From contig OW818670.1 in NCBI GenBank assembly GCA_942493215.1, forward strand, positions 992,001 through 1,056,000: a stretch of DNA of 64,000 nucleotides. The letters run 5' to 3'. This document shows, one piece after another, positions 50,234 through 58,961 of this stretch (position 1 is its first letter; the number at the start of each line of letters is the position of its first letter). Both the position numbers and the translations under genes were made by a program. Under the pieces are notes generated by a model. It worked only from the letters and a program-made list of their open reading frames with translations. It was not told the origin of the DNA and did no database searches. This stretch comes from G942493215 sp942493215 (GTDB lineage: Bacteria > Bacillota_I > Bacilli_A > RF39 > UBA660).

Positions 50234-50260
50234 TTATACCAAATGTGGTATAATTTTTTT
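50234..50260 (+). terminator. Terminator of mltG, overlapping a possible promoter
   Basis: TTATACCA (50234-50241) and TGGTATAA (50246-50253) make an 8-bp stem with AATG loop and T run. The 3' arm also reads TGG-TATAAT, an extended -10 that could start the next gene. Confidence 0.75.
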
Positions 50261-50270
50261 GGTGATGAGG

Positions 50271-50852
50271 ATGCTTGAAGAATTAGAGCAATATGCGCAT
50301 ACTAATAATATTCCAATTATGCAGCGTGATGGAATAGAATTCTTAATTAATTATATTAAAGAACATAATATTATTTCTATTCTAGAAATAGGTAGTGCCA
50401 TTGGTTATTCGGCTATTAAGATGGCTCTTGTTAATAAGCAAATTAGAGTATATACCATTGAACGTGATAATAAACGTTATGAAGAAGCTATTAAAAATAT
50501 CAATACCTTTAATCTAAATGATCAGATAACAATAGTTAAAGCTGATGCTTTAGATATTAAATTGGGCGATAAATTTGATTTAATTTTTATTGATGCGGCC
50601 AAGAGTCAATATATTAAATTTTTTGAGTTATTTAAACATAACCTTAATGATAATGGAGTTATTATTTCTGATAACTTATCTTTTCATGGTTTAGTAGAGC
50701 AGGAAGAACGAATAAAGAGTAAAAACTTACGTCAATTAATTAATAAAATTAGATTATATATTGATTTTTTAAAGAATAATAATGATTTTGAAACCACTTT
50801 CTTTAATATTGGTGATGGTATTGCGGTAAGTAAAAAGAATAATAATATATAG
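50271..50852 (+). CDS. trmR: O-methyltransferase, TrmR (YrrM) type
   Basis: This 193-aa class I SAM methyltransferase has LEIGSAIGYSAIKMA, YTIERDNKRYEEA, KADALDI and DLIFIDAAKSQYIKFF. In Bacillus YrrM/TrmR methylates 5-hydroxyuridine 34 of tRNA to mo5U. The two following U32 proteins are the predicted hydroxylation partners, so the three likely modify wobble uridine. The start is uncertain between 50265 and 50271; GGTGATGAGG immediately precedes the latter. Confidence 0.85.
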   Translation: MLEELEQYAHTNNIPIMQRDGIEFLINYIKEHNIISILEIGSAIGYSAIKMALVNKQIRVYTIERDNKRYEEAIKNINTFNLNDQITIVKADALDIKLGDKFDLIFIDAAKSQYIKFFELFKHNLNDNGVIISDNLSFHGLVEQEERIKSKNLRQLINKIRLYIDFLKNNNDFETTFFNIGDGIAVSKKNNNI

Positions 50853-50949
50853 AGATTATTACATATTTTTATTTTTTTTGTGGAACATTATATTTTTGTA
50901 GAAATATATTTTATTTTCTGCTATAATAAACAATCGAAAGGATGAGATT

Positions 50950-51834
50950 ATGACCAAATTAATTGTTATACCTCATAATAATAAAACAATTAAAAAGTTA
51001 ATTAAGATAGCTGATGGTTATATTTTATCCATTCGAGATTTAAGTACTAATAGTACTTTAAATTATGATTTAAAGGAAATAAAGACAATCATTAAATATT
51101 TAAATAAGCATCATAAAGAGATCTTTATATCTTTAAATAAAAATATCCATAATAGTGATTTAGACTATTTAAAGTATATTTTAATGGAATTGGATAAATA
51201 TAATATTACGGGTATTTTATATTATGATATTGGCCTTGTTAATTTGCATCATAAGTTAGGTCTTAAAACCAATTTAGTATGGTCCCAAGAGCATCAAACA
51301 ACTAATAGTACAACATGTAACTATTGGTATAGTAAAGGCATCAAATATACTTATTTATCAGCTGATATAACGTTAGTGGAAATAAGAGATATTAAGGAAA
51401 ATACGAAGATGGAATTAATGGTACCAATATTTGGATATTTACCAATGATGGTATCTCAAAGAAGATTAGTAAATAATTATTTAAATTATTGTAATATTCC
51501 GGATGATTCATTAATAAACTATATGCAAGCAGGGGATAATATCTATCCACTTGTTGATGATGAAGATGGAACATTTGCTTATTCAGCTCATATCTTAAAT
51601 GGGTTAGAAGCATATATGAAATTACAAGCAATTAATTTTGATTATGTTACTTTAAATGAGTTTAATATTGAAGCTGCTTCTTTTATTAAAATTGTTAAAA
51701 TATTTAAAGAAGTAAATGCCGATAATGTTAAAAGAAAATCTTCAATTATTACAAGAATGTTTAAAAATGCTGATTCGGGTTTTTTATATAAAGAAACAAT
51801 TTATAAGGTGAAGAACAATGATGAAAAAAATTAA
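50950..51834 (+). CDS. U32-family protein, YrrN/TrhP1-like
   Basis: The 294-aa protein belongs to the U32 peptidase-related family by order and position: a TIM-barrel-like N-terminal part and FGYLPMMVSQRRLVNNY in the later half. It is shorter than the next U32 protein, as Bacillus YrrN is compared with YrrO. These TrhP proteins form ho5U34 in tRNA, upstream of TrmR. TG-C-TATAAT at 50919-50927 is its promoter. It overlaps the next gene by 17 bases. Confidence 0.82.
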   Translation: MTKLIVIPHNNKTIKKLIKIADGYILSIRDLSTNSTLNYDLKEIKTIIKYLNKHHKEIFISLNKNIHNSDLDYLKYILMELDKYNITGILYYDIGLVNLHHKLGLKTNLVWSQEHQTTNSTTCNYWYSKGIKYTYLSADITLVEIRDIKENTKMELMVPIFGYLPMMVSQRRLVNNYLNYCNIPDDSLINYMQAGDNIYPLVDDEDGTFAYSAHILNGLEAYMKLQAINFDYVTLNEFNIEAASFIKIVKIFKEVNADNVKRKSSIITRMFKNADSGFLYKETIYKVKNNDEKN

Positions 51835-53032
51835 TGTTAAAAAACCAGAATTATTAGCACCAGCCGGTGATTTAGAACGATTAAAATGGGCCATTATGTA
51901 TGGAGCAGATGCTGTTTATATTGGTGGATCTTTATTTGGATTACGAGCTAATGCAACTAATTTTACTTTACCAGAAATAAAAGAAGCTGTTACTTATGCT
52001 CATGATAGAGATAAGAAAATATATGTTACGGTTAATGCTGCTTTACATAATGCCGAAGTAAAAGAATTATTAAATTATCTAAAAGAACTTGATCATATAG
52101 GAATAGATGCTATTATTGTTAGTGATCCAGCCGTTATAGCTATAGCTCATGAACACACATCTCTAGATATTCATCTATCAACCCAACAATCAACCTTAAA
52201 TTATGAAGCTGTTGAATATTGGGCTAAAGAAGGAGTAACCAGAATAGTATTAGGGCGAGAAGTATCAGCCAATGATATTAAAGAGATATTAGCTAAAGTT
52301 GATATTGAAATAGAATGCTTTATTCATGGAGCAATGTGTGCTTCTTATAGTGGTCGTTGTGCTTTATCTAATTTCTTTACAGCAAGAGATGCTAATCGTG
52401 GTGGTTGTAGTCAAATATGTCGTTGGAATTTTGATTTATATGATGAAGATGGTAAACCTTTAAAAGGGGAACAAGATTTTACTTTTTGTACTAAAGATTT
52501 AACAATGTTAAAACATATTCCTGAAATGATGGATATGGGTATTACATCTTTTAAGATAGAAGGAAGAATGCGATCTATCTATTATGTAGCAACCATTGTT
52601 AATGTTTATCGTCAAGTAATAGACGAATACTATAACCATGTAGATGAATATGAATACAATAAAGAGTATGAAAAAATATTAGATAATTGTGCTAATCGTG
52701 ATGCTATTACACAGTTCTTTGATGGTAATTATGATGTTAGTTGTAATTATTATATAGGACGTCATGAAGTGTCTAACCAAGATTTTTTAGGGGTAGTCTT
52801 AGATTATGATGAGAGTACGCATATCGCAACTATTGAACAACGTAATTACTTTAAAAGTGGTGATATAGTTGAGGTATTTGGTCCCCACCATAAACCAATA
52901 ACGATAACAATTAATGATATTATTGATGATAATAATAATCCCATTGATATCGTTAGACATCCCCAACAAGTTGTCAGAATACCTGTTAGTTCGGAAATTG
53001 AAAAGAATGATTTAATGCGAATTAAAAGATAA
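51818..53032 (+). CDS. U32-family tRNA hydroxylation protein, YrrO/TrhP2-like
   Basis: The 404-aa protein has PELLAPAGDLERLKWAIMYG and the U32 signature CFIHGAMCASYSGRC followed by NRGGCSQICRW, whose cysteines may bind an iron-sulfur cluster. Next come FCTKDLTML and SFKIEGRMRS. In Bacillus YrrO works with YrrN in 5-hydroxyuridine formation. AAGGTGA precedes the ATG inside the previous gene. Confidence 0.9.
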   Translation: MMKKINVKKPELLAPAGDLERLKWAIMYGADAVYIGGSLFGLRANATNFTLPEIKEAVTYAHDRDKKIYVTVNAALHNAEVKELLNYLKELDHIGIDAIIVSDPAVIAIAHEHTSLDIHLSTQQSTLNYEAVEYWAKEGVTRIVLGREVSANDIKEILAKVDIEIECFIHGAMCASYSGRCALSNFFTARDANRGGCSQICRWNFDLYDEDGKPLKGEQDFTFCTKDLTMLKHIPEMMDMGITSFKIEGRMRSIYYVATIVNVYRQVIDEYYNHVDEYEYNKEYEKILDNCANRDAITQFFDGNYDVSCNYYIGRHEVSNQDFLGVVLDYDESTHIATIEQRNYFKSGDIVEVFGPHHKPITITINDIIDDNNNPIDIVRHPQQVVRIPVSSEIEKNDLMRIKR

Positions 53033-53033
53033 T

Positions 53034-53062
53034 TTGACAATTGTCAAAAAATATGGTATCAT
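53034..53062 (+). promoter_or_regulatory. Promoter of greA with an overlapping palindrome
   Basis: TTGACA (53034-53039) and TATCAT (53057-53062) are 17 bases apart, with TGG before the -10. The -35 is part of a perfect 14-bp palindrome TTGACAATTGTCAA (53034-53047), a possible operator. Confidence 0.75.
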
Positions 53063-53107
53063 TTGTTGCAGTTTTAATAAATATTTATGATTTTTGAGGT
53101 GATAATA

Positions 53108-53578
53108 ATGTCAAATATAAAAGAAATATATTTAACAAATGAAGGTTTAGAAGCTCTTCGTAAAGAGCTTGAATATTTAAAAAACGAAAAAAGAGCCGAA
53201 GTTATAACGTCTTTAAAAGAAGCACGTGCGCTTGGCGACCTAAGTGAAAACGCTGAATATGATGCTGCTCGCAATGAACAAGCAATTGTTGAGAGCAAGA
53301 TTCAGGAATTGGAAGCAATGATTGAAAACGCTGTTGTCATTGCTGATGTTAAGACCGATCATGTATCGATTGGTACTAATGTTAAGATTAAGTACGTTGA
53401 AGACGGGGAAACAGAAGTATACTCTATTGTTGGTAGTAAAGAGGCTGATCCATTTAGTAATAAAATATCAAATGAATCACCAATTGCTCAAGCAATTATG
53501 GGTCATAAAGCTGGTTCTATTGTTACAGTAAGTAGTCCTAACGGCAAATATGATGTTGAAATATTAGAGATATCTTAA
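53108..53578 (+). CDS. greA: Transcription elongation factor GreA
   Basis: GreA rescues backtracked RNA polymerase by stimulating transcript cleavage. The 156-aa protein has the N-terminal coiled coil with the tip acidic residues in ALGDLSENAEYDAARNEQ and the C-terminal FKBP-like part with GSKEADPFSNKISNESPI. GAGGTGA lies before ATG 53108; the longer upstream frame lacks a site. It closes the alaS-greA block. Confidence 0.97.
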   Translation: MSNIKEIYLTNEGLEALRKELEYLKNEKRAEVITSLKEARALGDLSENAEYDAARNEQAIVESKIQELEAMIENAVVIADVKTDHVSIGTNVKIKYVEDGETEVYSIVGSKEADPFSNKISNESPIAQAIMGHKAGSIVTVSSPNGKYDVEILEIS

Positions 53579-53600
53579 GCACTTACTAGTGCTTTTTTTT
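53577..53600 (+). terminator. Terminator of greA
   Basis: AAGCACT (53577-53583) and AGTGCTT (53588-53594) form a 7-bp stem followed by a long T run. Confidence 0.85.
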
Positions 53601-53644
53601 GGGTAACTGGGTAATTATAAGTAAACAAAAGATGGAGGTATACT

Positions 53645-55612
53645 ATGGAAACAATTCTTGTAGAAAGTCATTATTATGATAGGGATTATTATTTATTAAC
53701 TGGTAAAGGTTCAAATAAATTATTTAAATTACCCTTTGCTTACAAAGACTTAGAATATTGTGCTCTAATCGAAGATAATAGGGTAGTAATATACAGAGTA
53801 CCAAGTAAATTAGAGGAGAGCATATCTGATACAGCTAAAAAAATAGAAGATATGCCACTAGCTGAAATAATTATTCCTGAAGGTATTATCAGTAAAATAG
53901 ATATTGGACCAATGACAGTGACTTTCTCTTTAGATCAAACTAGTAGTATTTTCGGATTACCAAACGGTAATAATACTATTACAATGGGACAAACAGTAGA
54001 AGGATTACTTTATGCAATATGTTCAACTAATACTGGTAATGATTTGTATTTATTTACTTATAATGATAAGAATAGTACTAGTGAATGGGTAAAAACAGAA
54101 GAAAATGCTTTAAAGATTGAAGTACTAAATTCTTTTGCTTATAAAGTTAGTACTAAAGATAAACAAAAAGTTGTCAATTTTGCGACCCATCATCTATCTC
54201 CATCTATGGATGATGTAATAGCCCATCGTCTATCTCCATTTAAATCAGATGTAACAGTTACCCCTTTACAGACATTAGAAGCAAATAGGATTGATATTGT
54301 TCACAGCTTTGTTTATGATGAAAGAAAAGATTGGACACGTATGGGAGATGAATTATATTGTTATTATTTATTAAGAAATGGAAATAAGACGGCAATTCAA
54401 GTGTTCTCGCGACATATTTATGATAAAGATAATATTTATTCCATAAAAACCATTTATAATGGTCATATTGATGATGTACAATATTTGACGGATATTAAAA
54501 GACGACCATCTATAAAGAGATCATCACATATTAAAAGACCACTATATATCGAAAGGCAATCGCCGATTAAAAGATCTTTATCTGTTAAGGGTACTATATC
54601 TAGTTATGATAAAAGAGTTGAAGTAACCGCTATATGCGGCTTTAAAAATGGTGATTTAGAGTTTGCTTATCCGATTATGTTTTTAGATGGTAACCTCGTT
54701 AGAACAGATAATAACGTTAATATTATGGGAAGTCTCAGTATCGAATCATCAAAAAGAAATATTTTTTTCTTAAGTTATCCAGGTAATAAAAAAAGATCTT
54801 TTCATATTTATGCTCGGCATTGTAAAAATGGTGATCGAAGAATCGAATGTTCAGAAAGTAAGAAACATAATGATTTAGAGGTTGTATCCGATACTAAGGA
54901 ACATATTTTATTGGGTACTAATAATAATGTGTTGGATAAATATCGACCTGAAAAACATTATTGGTATTATTATTGTGATAGTAAATATAATAAAACACTT
55001 GTTGCTGATGCCTATCGAATGGATGATTTAGGTGAGGATGGTTATATCTTCTATTTACAAGAAAATAATAAATGGATTGTTAAAGTGTTTGATCGTCAAG
55101 GTAGTATGCTATATGTGAGTGATCCAATCGAAAATATTGATGATTTAAAAAAAGATTTTATGAAAAAATTTCATCTTCTAGTCTTACAACACAAAGATAA
55201 TATAGCTGTAATTCGACCTTTAAGATCATCATTCATTGATTTTGATTTCTTAAATATTAAAGATTATCGAATTATTACTACCGATACAAGTATTACTAAT
55301 GGTAGTCCTATTGAAACAATATTATTAGAATATGAAGCTGTTAAACGTAATACTACAGGACTTCATTCTAATGGATATAATCATCCTAAAGAATATCTTT
55401 TATTTACTATAGATGGACAAGCTCATCCCTGTGACTTTTCAAGATATTATCATGTTAGACATATTGAAAAACAATATTTTGAGGTTCAACCATATCCTAA
55501 TGGACCAGTTAATGTAATAAGAGCAGATATAGATGGTCCAAGATATTGTGATCCTAATGAGATTTTAGGATTTCAAAAGACAATGACATCTTTAGTAGGA
55601 GAAAAAAGTTAA
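53645..55612 (+). CDS. Orphan protein A of a tandem paralog pair
   Basis: The 655-aa protein has no signal peptide, membrane helix or domain I recognise, and looks beta-rich. It is homologous over most of its length to the next protein. Shared blocks are S(I/V)FxLP...TxG...E...YAIC near residues 100-130 and the C-terminal HPxxY...DG...QPxPN...VIR...DG. It carries two insertions absent from the paralog: a 12-residue repeat (HHLSPSMDDVIA / HRLSPFKSDVTV) about residue 182, and six basic hexapeptides of the type IKRxxS at residues 284-319. GGAGG precedes the ATG. It is cytoplasmic as far as can be seen; function is unknown. Confidence 0.75.
   Translation: METILVESHYYDRDYYLLTGKGSNKLFKLPFAYKDLEYCALIEDNRVVIYRVPSKLEESISDTAKKIEDMPLAEIIIPEGIISKIDIGPMTVTFSLDQTSSIFGLPNGNNTITMGQTVEGLLYAICSTNTGNDLYLFTYNDKNSTSEWVKTEENALKIEVLNSFAYKVSTKDKQKVVNFATHHLSPSMDDVIAHRLSPFKSDVTVTPLQTLEANRIDIVHSFVYDERKDWTRMGDELYCYYLLRNGNKTAIQVFSRHIYDKDNIYSIKTIYNGHIDDVQYLTDIKRRPSIKRSSHIKRPLYIERQSPIKRSLSVKGTISSYDKRVEVTAICGFKNGDLEFAYPIMFLDGNLVRTDNNVNIMGSLSIESSKRNIFFLSYPGNKKRSFHIYARHCKNGDRRIECSESKKHNDLEVVSDTKEHILLGTNNNVLDKYRPEKHYWYYYCDSKYNKTLVADAYRMDDLGEDGYIFYLQENNKWIVKVFDRQGSMLYVSDPIENIDDLKKDFMKKFHLLVLQHKDNIAVIRPLRSSFIDFDFLNIKDYRIITTDTSITNGSPIETILLEYEAVKRNTTGLHSNGYNHPKEYLLFTIDGQAHPCDFSRYYHVRHIEKQYFEVQPYPNGPVNVIRADIDGPRYCDPNEILGFQKTMTSLVGEKS
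54188..54259. repeat. 36-bp tandem repeat, 2 units, in orphan A
   Basis: Units at 54188-54223 and 54224-54259 encode HHLSPSMDDVIA and HRLSPFKSDVTV. The first half is well conserved and the second half diverged. Confidence 0.65.
54494..54601. repeat. 18-bp tandem repeat, 6 units, in orphan A
   Basis: Six in-frame 18-base units encode IKRRPS, IKRSSH, IKRPLY, IERQSP, IKRSLS and VKGTIS. The ATTAAAAGA start of the unit is conserved while its end varies. Confidence 0.8.
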
Positions 55613-55641
55613 TTGTAATAAAGAATAAATAATGTTATAAT
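55613..55641 (+). promoter_or_regulatory. Promoter of orphan B
   Basis: TTGTAA (55613-55618) and TATAAT (55636-55641) are exactly 17 bases apart, immediately after the stop of orphan A. Confidence 0.7.
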
Positions 55642-55665
55642 AGCACAATTATATGGGGGTATAGT

Positions 55666-57546
55666 ATGCGATATAATATTGAAGTATATGTCGATGATTT
55701 GACTAAACAAGAAAGGTACTTTGTATCAACTGCACCACGTGCTAATCGAGACATAGAAGTTATAAAGATGCCAATAACAATCGATGGAAAAAGTTATTAT
55801 GTACGTTTACCAAGAAGTGTATATCCTAATCCGGTTATTTATGAACAGTCAAATCAGATAATTATACCTAAACCAGATCATTTTGGGGTAGAGGTGTGTG
55901 CTTCTAGTGGAGTAATATTTCATTACTCTATGGATGATCATTCAGTAACTCTAAATCTTGAAAAAAATGCTAGTGTTTTTGATTTACCAGCTAAAAATTA
56001 TACAAGAGTTACTATTGGTAATATTGGTGAGTATATATCATATGCGATATGTATAAGTATTGTTAATGGACAAGAAAAGAAGAGCTTATATTTTCATTAT
56101 GGTGCCGCAAAAGAAAATGAAAAAAACTGGCATCTTTATGAAAGAGATGTTGATGATATTACCATTACTAATGATTCATGGTATAAAGTTGATAACAATA
56201 ATCAACAAAAACTTGTCTTTTTAAATTTAAATTTCTATCAAATTTATAAAAGATTATCTTTAAGTAAAGGAGCTGAAATTGTAGATAATGAAATCTATTA
56301 TTTATGCTCTAAAAATACTGATAGTGGTCAAATAAAATTTCCTAGTAAGATTACATATCATTATCTTATTGCTAAAAATGAAGATGGTATAAGTGTTAAA
56401 TTGGTTGTTTGTAGTAAGGGTGTGGATCGGGCTAATGCTTTATATATAGAAACCGCCCAATTATTTGAGGTTATTAAAAGAATATCTGGAAATCCAGAAT
56501 ATATTAATGGCAATGATAATAAGATTCTAGGTGATTTTATATGTATCCATAAAAGCGATAACACGATTTTATTTATATATCCAATAAAAACAAACGATGG
56601 TGGTTTTTACATTAATGAAAATAATGTAAGTATAACAAGGGAATTAATAAGTATGACTAATAATAATCCTGATTATATATATATTTTTAATGATGCTAAT
56701 GGTAAGAAAAAAGCTACTCACTTTTATCAATTTACTGATGGAAATGGTAATGTTGCTTCAGATGTTTATGAGACTTCATTATATGATGAATTAGAGTTTG
56801 TATATAGTTATGGTCCTAATAGTAATCGCCATTTTATTAAGGGAACAAACAAAACTAAATCACCATTAGGAACTGATAATAGTACCTACGATTTACATTG
56901 TATTAGGGATAATCAAAGTAATTTGCTAGTTGATGGAGCTTTTGATATTCAAGTATTGAGAAAATATGGATATATTGCTTATTTTCAATCAAGTATTGGC
57001 ACCCAAACAACACTATGTACTAATGATGGGACATGTATTGGTATAGCTGGTGATATGATTGTATCTTTAAGCAAATTATATGAATTTAGTAATTATAGTT
57101 CTAGTCAAGAAAAAAACTACGCTTTACTAAAATGTCGTTTTCAAAGTAGTCCAAGTCATACAATAAGTAAAACGGATAACTATGGTCAAAGATATGTTCA
57201 TCCTGAACAATATATTTGGATTTGTACTGATGGAAAATATAGTTATTGTGACAGATTGTCATCATTTTTCAATGTTAAACATTTATATAAGAACATCTTT
57301 GCTGCTCAACCTCGTCCTAATAGTAAAAAGCAAATAATTAGGTTAGAATTTGATGGTGTTTTTACTTTAACCATGCCTGATTATGATGAAATAGATGTGT
57401 CTTTAAGTTGTGAAGGAGCAATATTTATTGCTCATAAAGACAATAAAGAAATTTTATACGATGAAAATGGTTTACTTATTGACAGTTTAACAGTATGCTC
57501 TAGAGGACAACAATTAGTAATGCATCACCCTTTAGATGAAAAATAG
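55666..57546 (+). CDS. Orphan protein B of a tandem paralog pair
   Basis: The 626-aa paralog of the preceding protein lacks signal peptide and membrane segments. Beta-strand-like stretches alternate with DG/NG turns throughout (ENEDGIS, TDGNGNV, TNDGTC). The shared blocks include NASVFDLPAKNYT, YAICISIVNG, SLYDELEFVYSYG and the C-terminal HPEQYIWICTDG. It has its own promoter and a terminator, so the pair is duplicated but independently transcribed. It sits between greA and tig. No function can be assigned. Confidence 0.75.
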   Translation: MRYNIEVYVDDLTKQERYFVSTAPRANRDIEVIKMPITIDGKSYYVRLPRSVYPNPVIYEQSNQIIIPKPDHFGVEVCASSGVIFHYSMDDHSVTLNLEKNASVFDLPAKNYTRVTIGNIGEYISYAICISIVNGQEKKSLYFHYGAAKENEKNWHLYERDVDDITITNDSWYKVDNNNQQKLVFLNLNFYQIYKRLSLSKGAEIVDNEIYYLCSKNTDSGQIKFPSKITYHYLIAKNEDGISVKLVVCSKGVDRANALYIETAQLFEVIKRISGNPEYINGNDNKILGDFICIHKSDNTILFIYPIKTNDGGFYINENNVSITRELISMTNNNPDYIYIFNDANGKKKATHFYQFTDGNGNVASDVYETSLYDELEFVYSYGPNSNRHFIKGTNKTKSPLGTDNSTYDLHCIRDNQSNLLVDGAFDIQVLRKYGYIAYFQSSIGTQTTLCTNDGTCIGIAGDMIVSLSKLYEFSNYSSSQEKNYALLKCRFQSSPSHTISKTDNYGQRYVHPEQYIWICTDGKYSYCDRLSSFFNVKHLYKNIFAAQPRPNSKKQIIRLEFDGVFTLTMPDYDEIDVSLSCEGAIFIAHKDNKEILYDENGLLIDSLTVCSRGQQLVMHHPLDEK

Positions 57547-57567
57547 TTTTAATAACTATTTTTTTTA
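57541..57567 (+). terminator. Terminator of orphan B
   Basis: AAATAGTT (57541-57548) pairs with AACTATTT (57554-57561), followed by Ts. It overlaps the stop codon. Confidence 0.75.
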
Positions 57568-57575
57568 ATGAACTA

Positions 57576-57604
57576 TTGTCTTTATTAATAAAATATTATA
57601 TACT
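57576..57604 (+). promoter_or_regulatory. Promoter of tig
   Basis: TTGTCT (57576-57581) and TATACT (57599-57604) are 17 bases apart. Confidence 0.65.
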
Positions 57605-57628
57605 ATATAAGAACTAAGGGAGGATATT

Positions 57629-58873
57629 ATGAAAAATCAAAAAGAAGTAACAATTAAAATAGAAGGAAAAGAGTGGCAGGAAGCATTAGATAAAGCTTTT
57701 ACTAAGGCTAATGCTAAAGCTAAAATAGATGGTTTTCGTCCAGGTAAAGCTCCTAAAGACGTATTTTTAAAGAAGTATGGTCAAGAATCTTTATATATGG
57801 ATGCAGCTGATATATGTGTTCAAGGTGCTTATGCTAAAGCCTTAGAAGATAATAAAGATTTAGATATTGTAGCACAACCAGATGTTAAATTAAATAAAGT
57901 TGATGATAAAGGTATTGAATTCACATTTGTTTTTACAACTAAGCCAGAAGTGAAATTAGGAAAATATAAAGGCTTAAAAGTTAAAAAAGAGAATGTTGAA
58001 GTTACTCAAGAAGAAATCGATAAAGCTGTTGCTGATATGAGAAGTCATTATGCTGAAAATGTTATGAAAGATGGCGCTATTGCCGATGGTGATATTACTG
58101 TTATTGATTTTGAAGGATTTAAAGACGGTGTACCATTTGATGGTGGTAAAGCTGAAAATTATGATTTAACAATTGGTAGTAAGACTTTTATTCCTGGCTT
58201 TGAAGAACAACTAATTGGTATGAAACAAGATGAAGAAAAAGAAATAAAAGTAACTTTCCCAGAAGATTATCATAGTGAAGATCTAAAAGGAAAAGAAGTA
58301 ACATTTAAAGTAAAAGTTAAAGAAGTAAAAACTGTAAGTGTCCCTGAATTAAGTAAAGAATTTTTTGAAGATTTAGGTATGGAAGGCGTTAATAGTAAAG
58401 AAACTTTAGAAGCTCAAATTAAAGAAAATTTAAAAGCTCGTAAAGATGTTGATGCTGAAAATAAATATTTAGATGATTTATTAGAAGAAGCTGCTAAGGA
58501 AGTAGAAGTAGAAATTCCTGATGTTATGACTCATGAAGAGATTCATCGTATGATGCATCAATATGAAGAAAATCTACAAATGCAAGGTCTTTCATTAGAT
58601 CAATTCTATCAATATACTAATTCTAATGAAGAAGCTTTAGAAGCTCAAATGCATGATGAAGCCGAAAAACGTGTTTTATATCGTCTTATGTTAGAAGCTA
58701 TTGCGGTTAAAGAAGGTATTGAAGCTACTGATGAAGAAGCTGATGCTGAAGCTACTAAAATGGCTGAAAAGTATAAGATGGAAAAAGAAGAATTCTTAAA
58801 AGCATTTGGTGATTTAGATATGGTTAAATATGATCTAAAAATGCGCCAAGCTATGGAAACTTTAAAAAAATAG
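57629..58873 (+). CDS. tig: Trigger factor
   Basis: Trigger factor is the ribosome-bound chaperone and prolyl isomerase that meets nascent chains. The 414-aa protein has the ribosome-binding loop GFRPGKAPKDVF (residues ~36-47) and a PPIase domain (DGDITVIDFEGFKDGVPFDG, FIPGFEEQLIGM). The C-terminal helical chaperone arms follow. The N-terminus is about ten residues shorter than usual but no earlier start with a ribosome site exists; GGGAGG serves ATG 57629. Confidence 0.96.
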   Translation: MKNQKEVTIKIEGKEWQEALDKAFTKANAKAKIDGFRPGKAPKDVFLKKYGQESLYMDAADICVQGAYAKALEDNKDLDIVAQPDVKLNKVDDKGIEFTFVFTTKPEVKLGKYKGLKVKKENVEVTQEEIDKAVADMRSHYAENVMKDGAIADGDITVIDFEGFKDGVPFDGGKAENYDLTIGSKTFIPGFEEQLIGMKQDEEKEIKVTFPEDYHSEDLKGKEVTFKVKVKEVKTVSVPELSKEFFEDLGMEGVNSKETLEAQIKENLKARKDVDAENKYLDDLLEEAAKEVEVEIPDVMTHEEIHRMMHQYEENLQMQGLSLDQFYQYTNSNEEALEAQMHDEAEKRVLYRLMLEAIAVKEGIEATDEEADAEATKMAEKYKMEKEEFLKAFGDLDMVKYDLKMRQAMETLKK

Positions 58874-58897
58874 TTAGTTACAGACTAACTTTTTTTG
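58872..58897 (+). terminator. Terminator of tig
   Basis: AGTTAGT (58872-58878) and ACTAACT (58884-58890) form a 7-bp stem with a TACAG loop and a T run. Confidence 0.85.
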
Positions 58898-58908
58898 TGG
58901 TTAACTGA

Positions 58909-58936
58909 TTGAAAACATATATTATTGTGATATAAT
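58909..58936 (+). promoter_or_regulatory. Promoter of the SpoIIP-domain gene
   Basis: TTGAAA (58909-58914) and TATAAT (58931-58936) are 16 bases apart, with TGA before the -10. This is a housekeeping-type promoter rather than an obvious sporulation sigma site. Confidence 0.7.
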
Positions 58937-58961
58937 TTAATTATAATATAGGAGTGAATGT

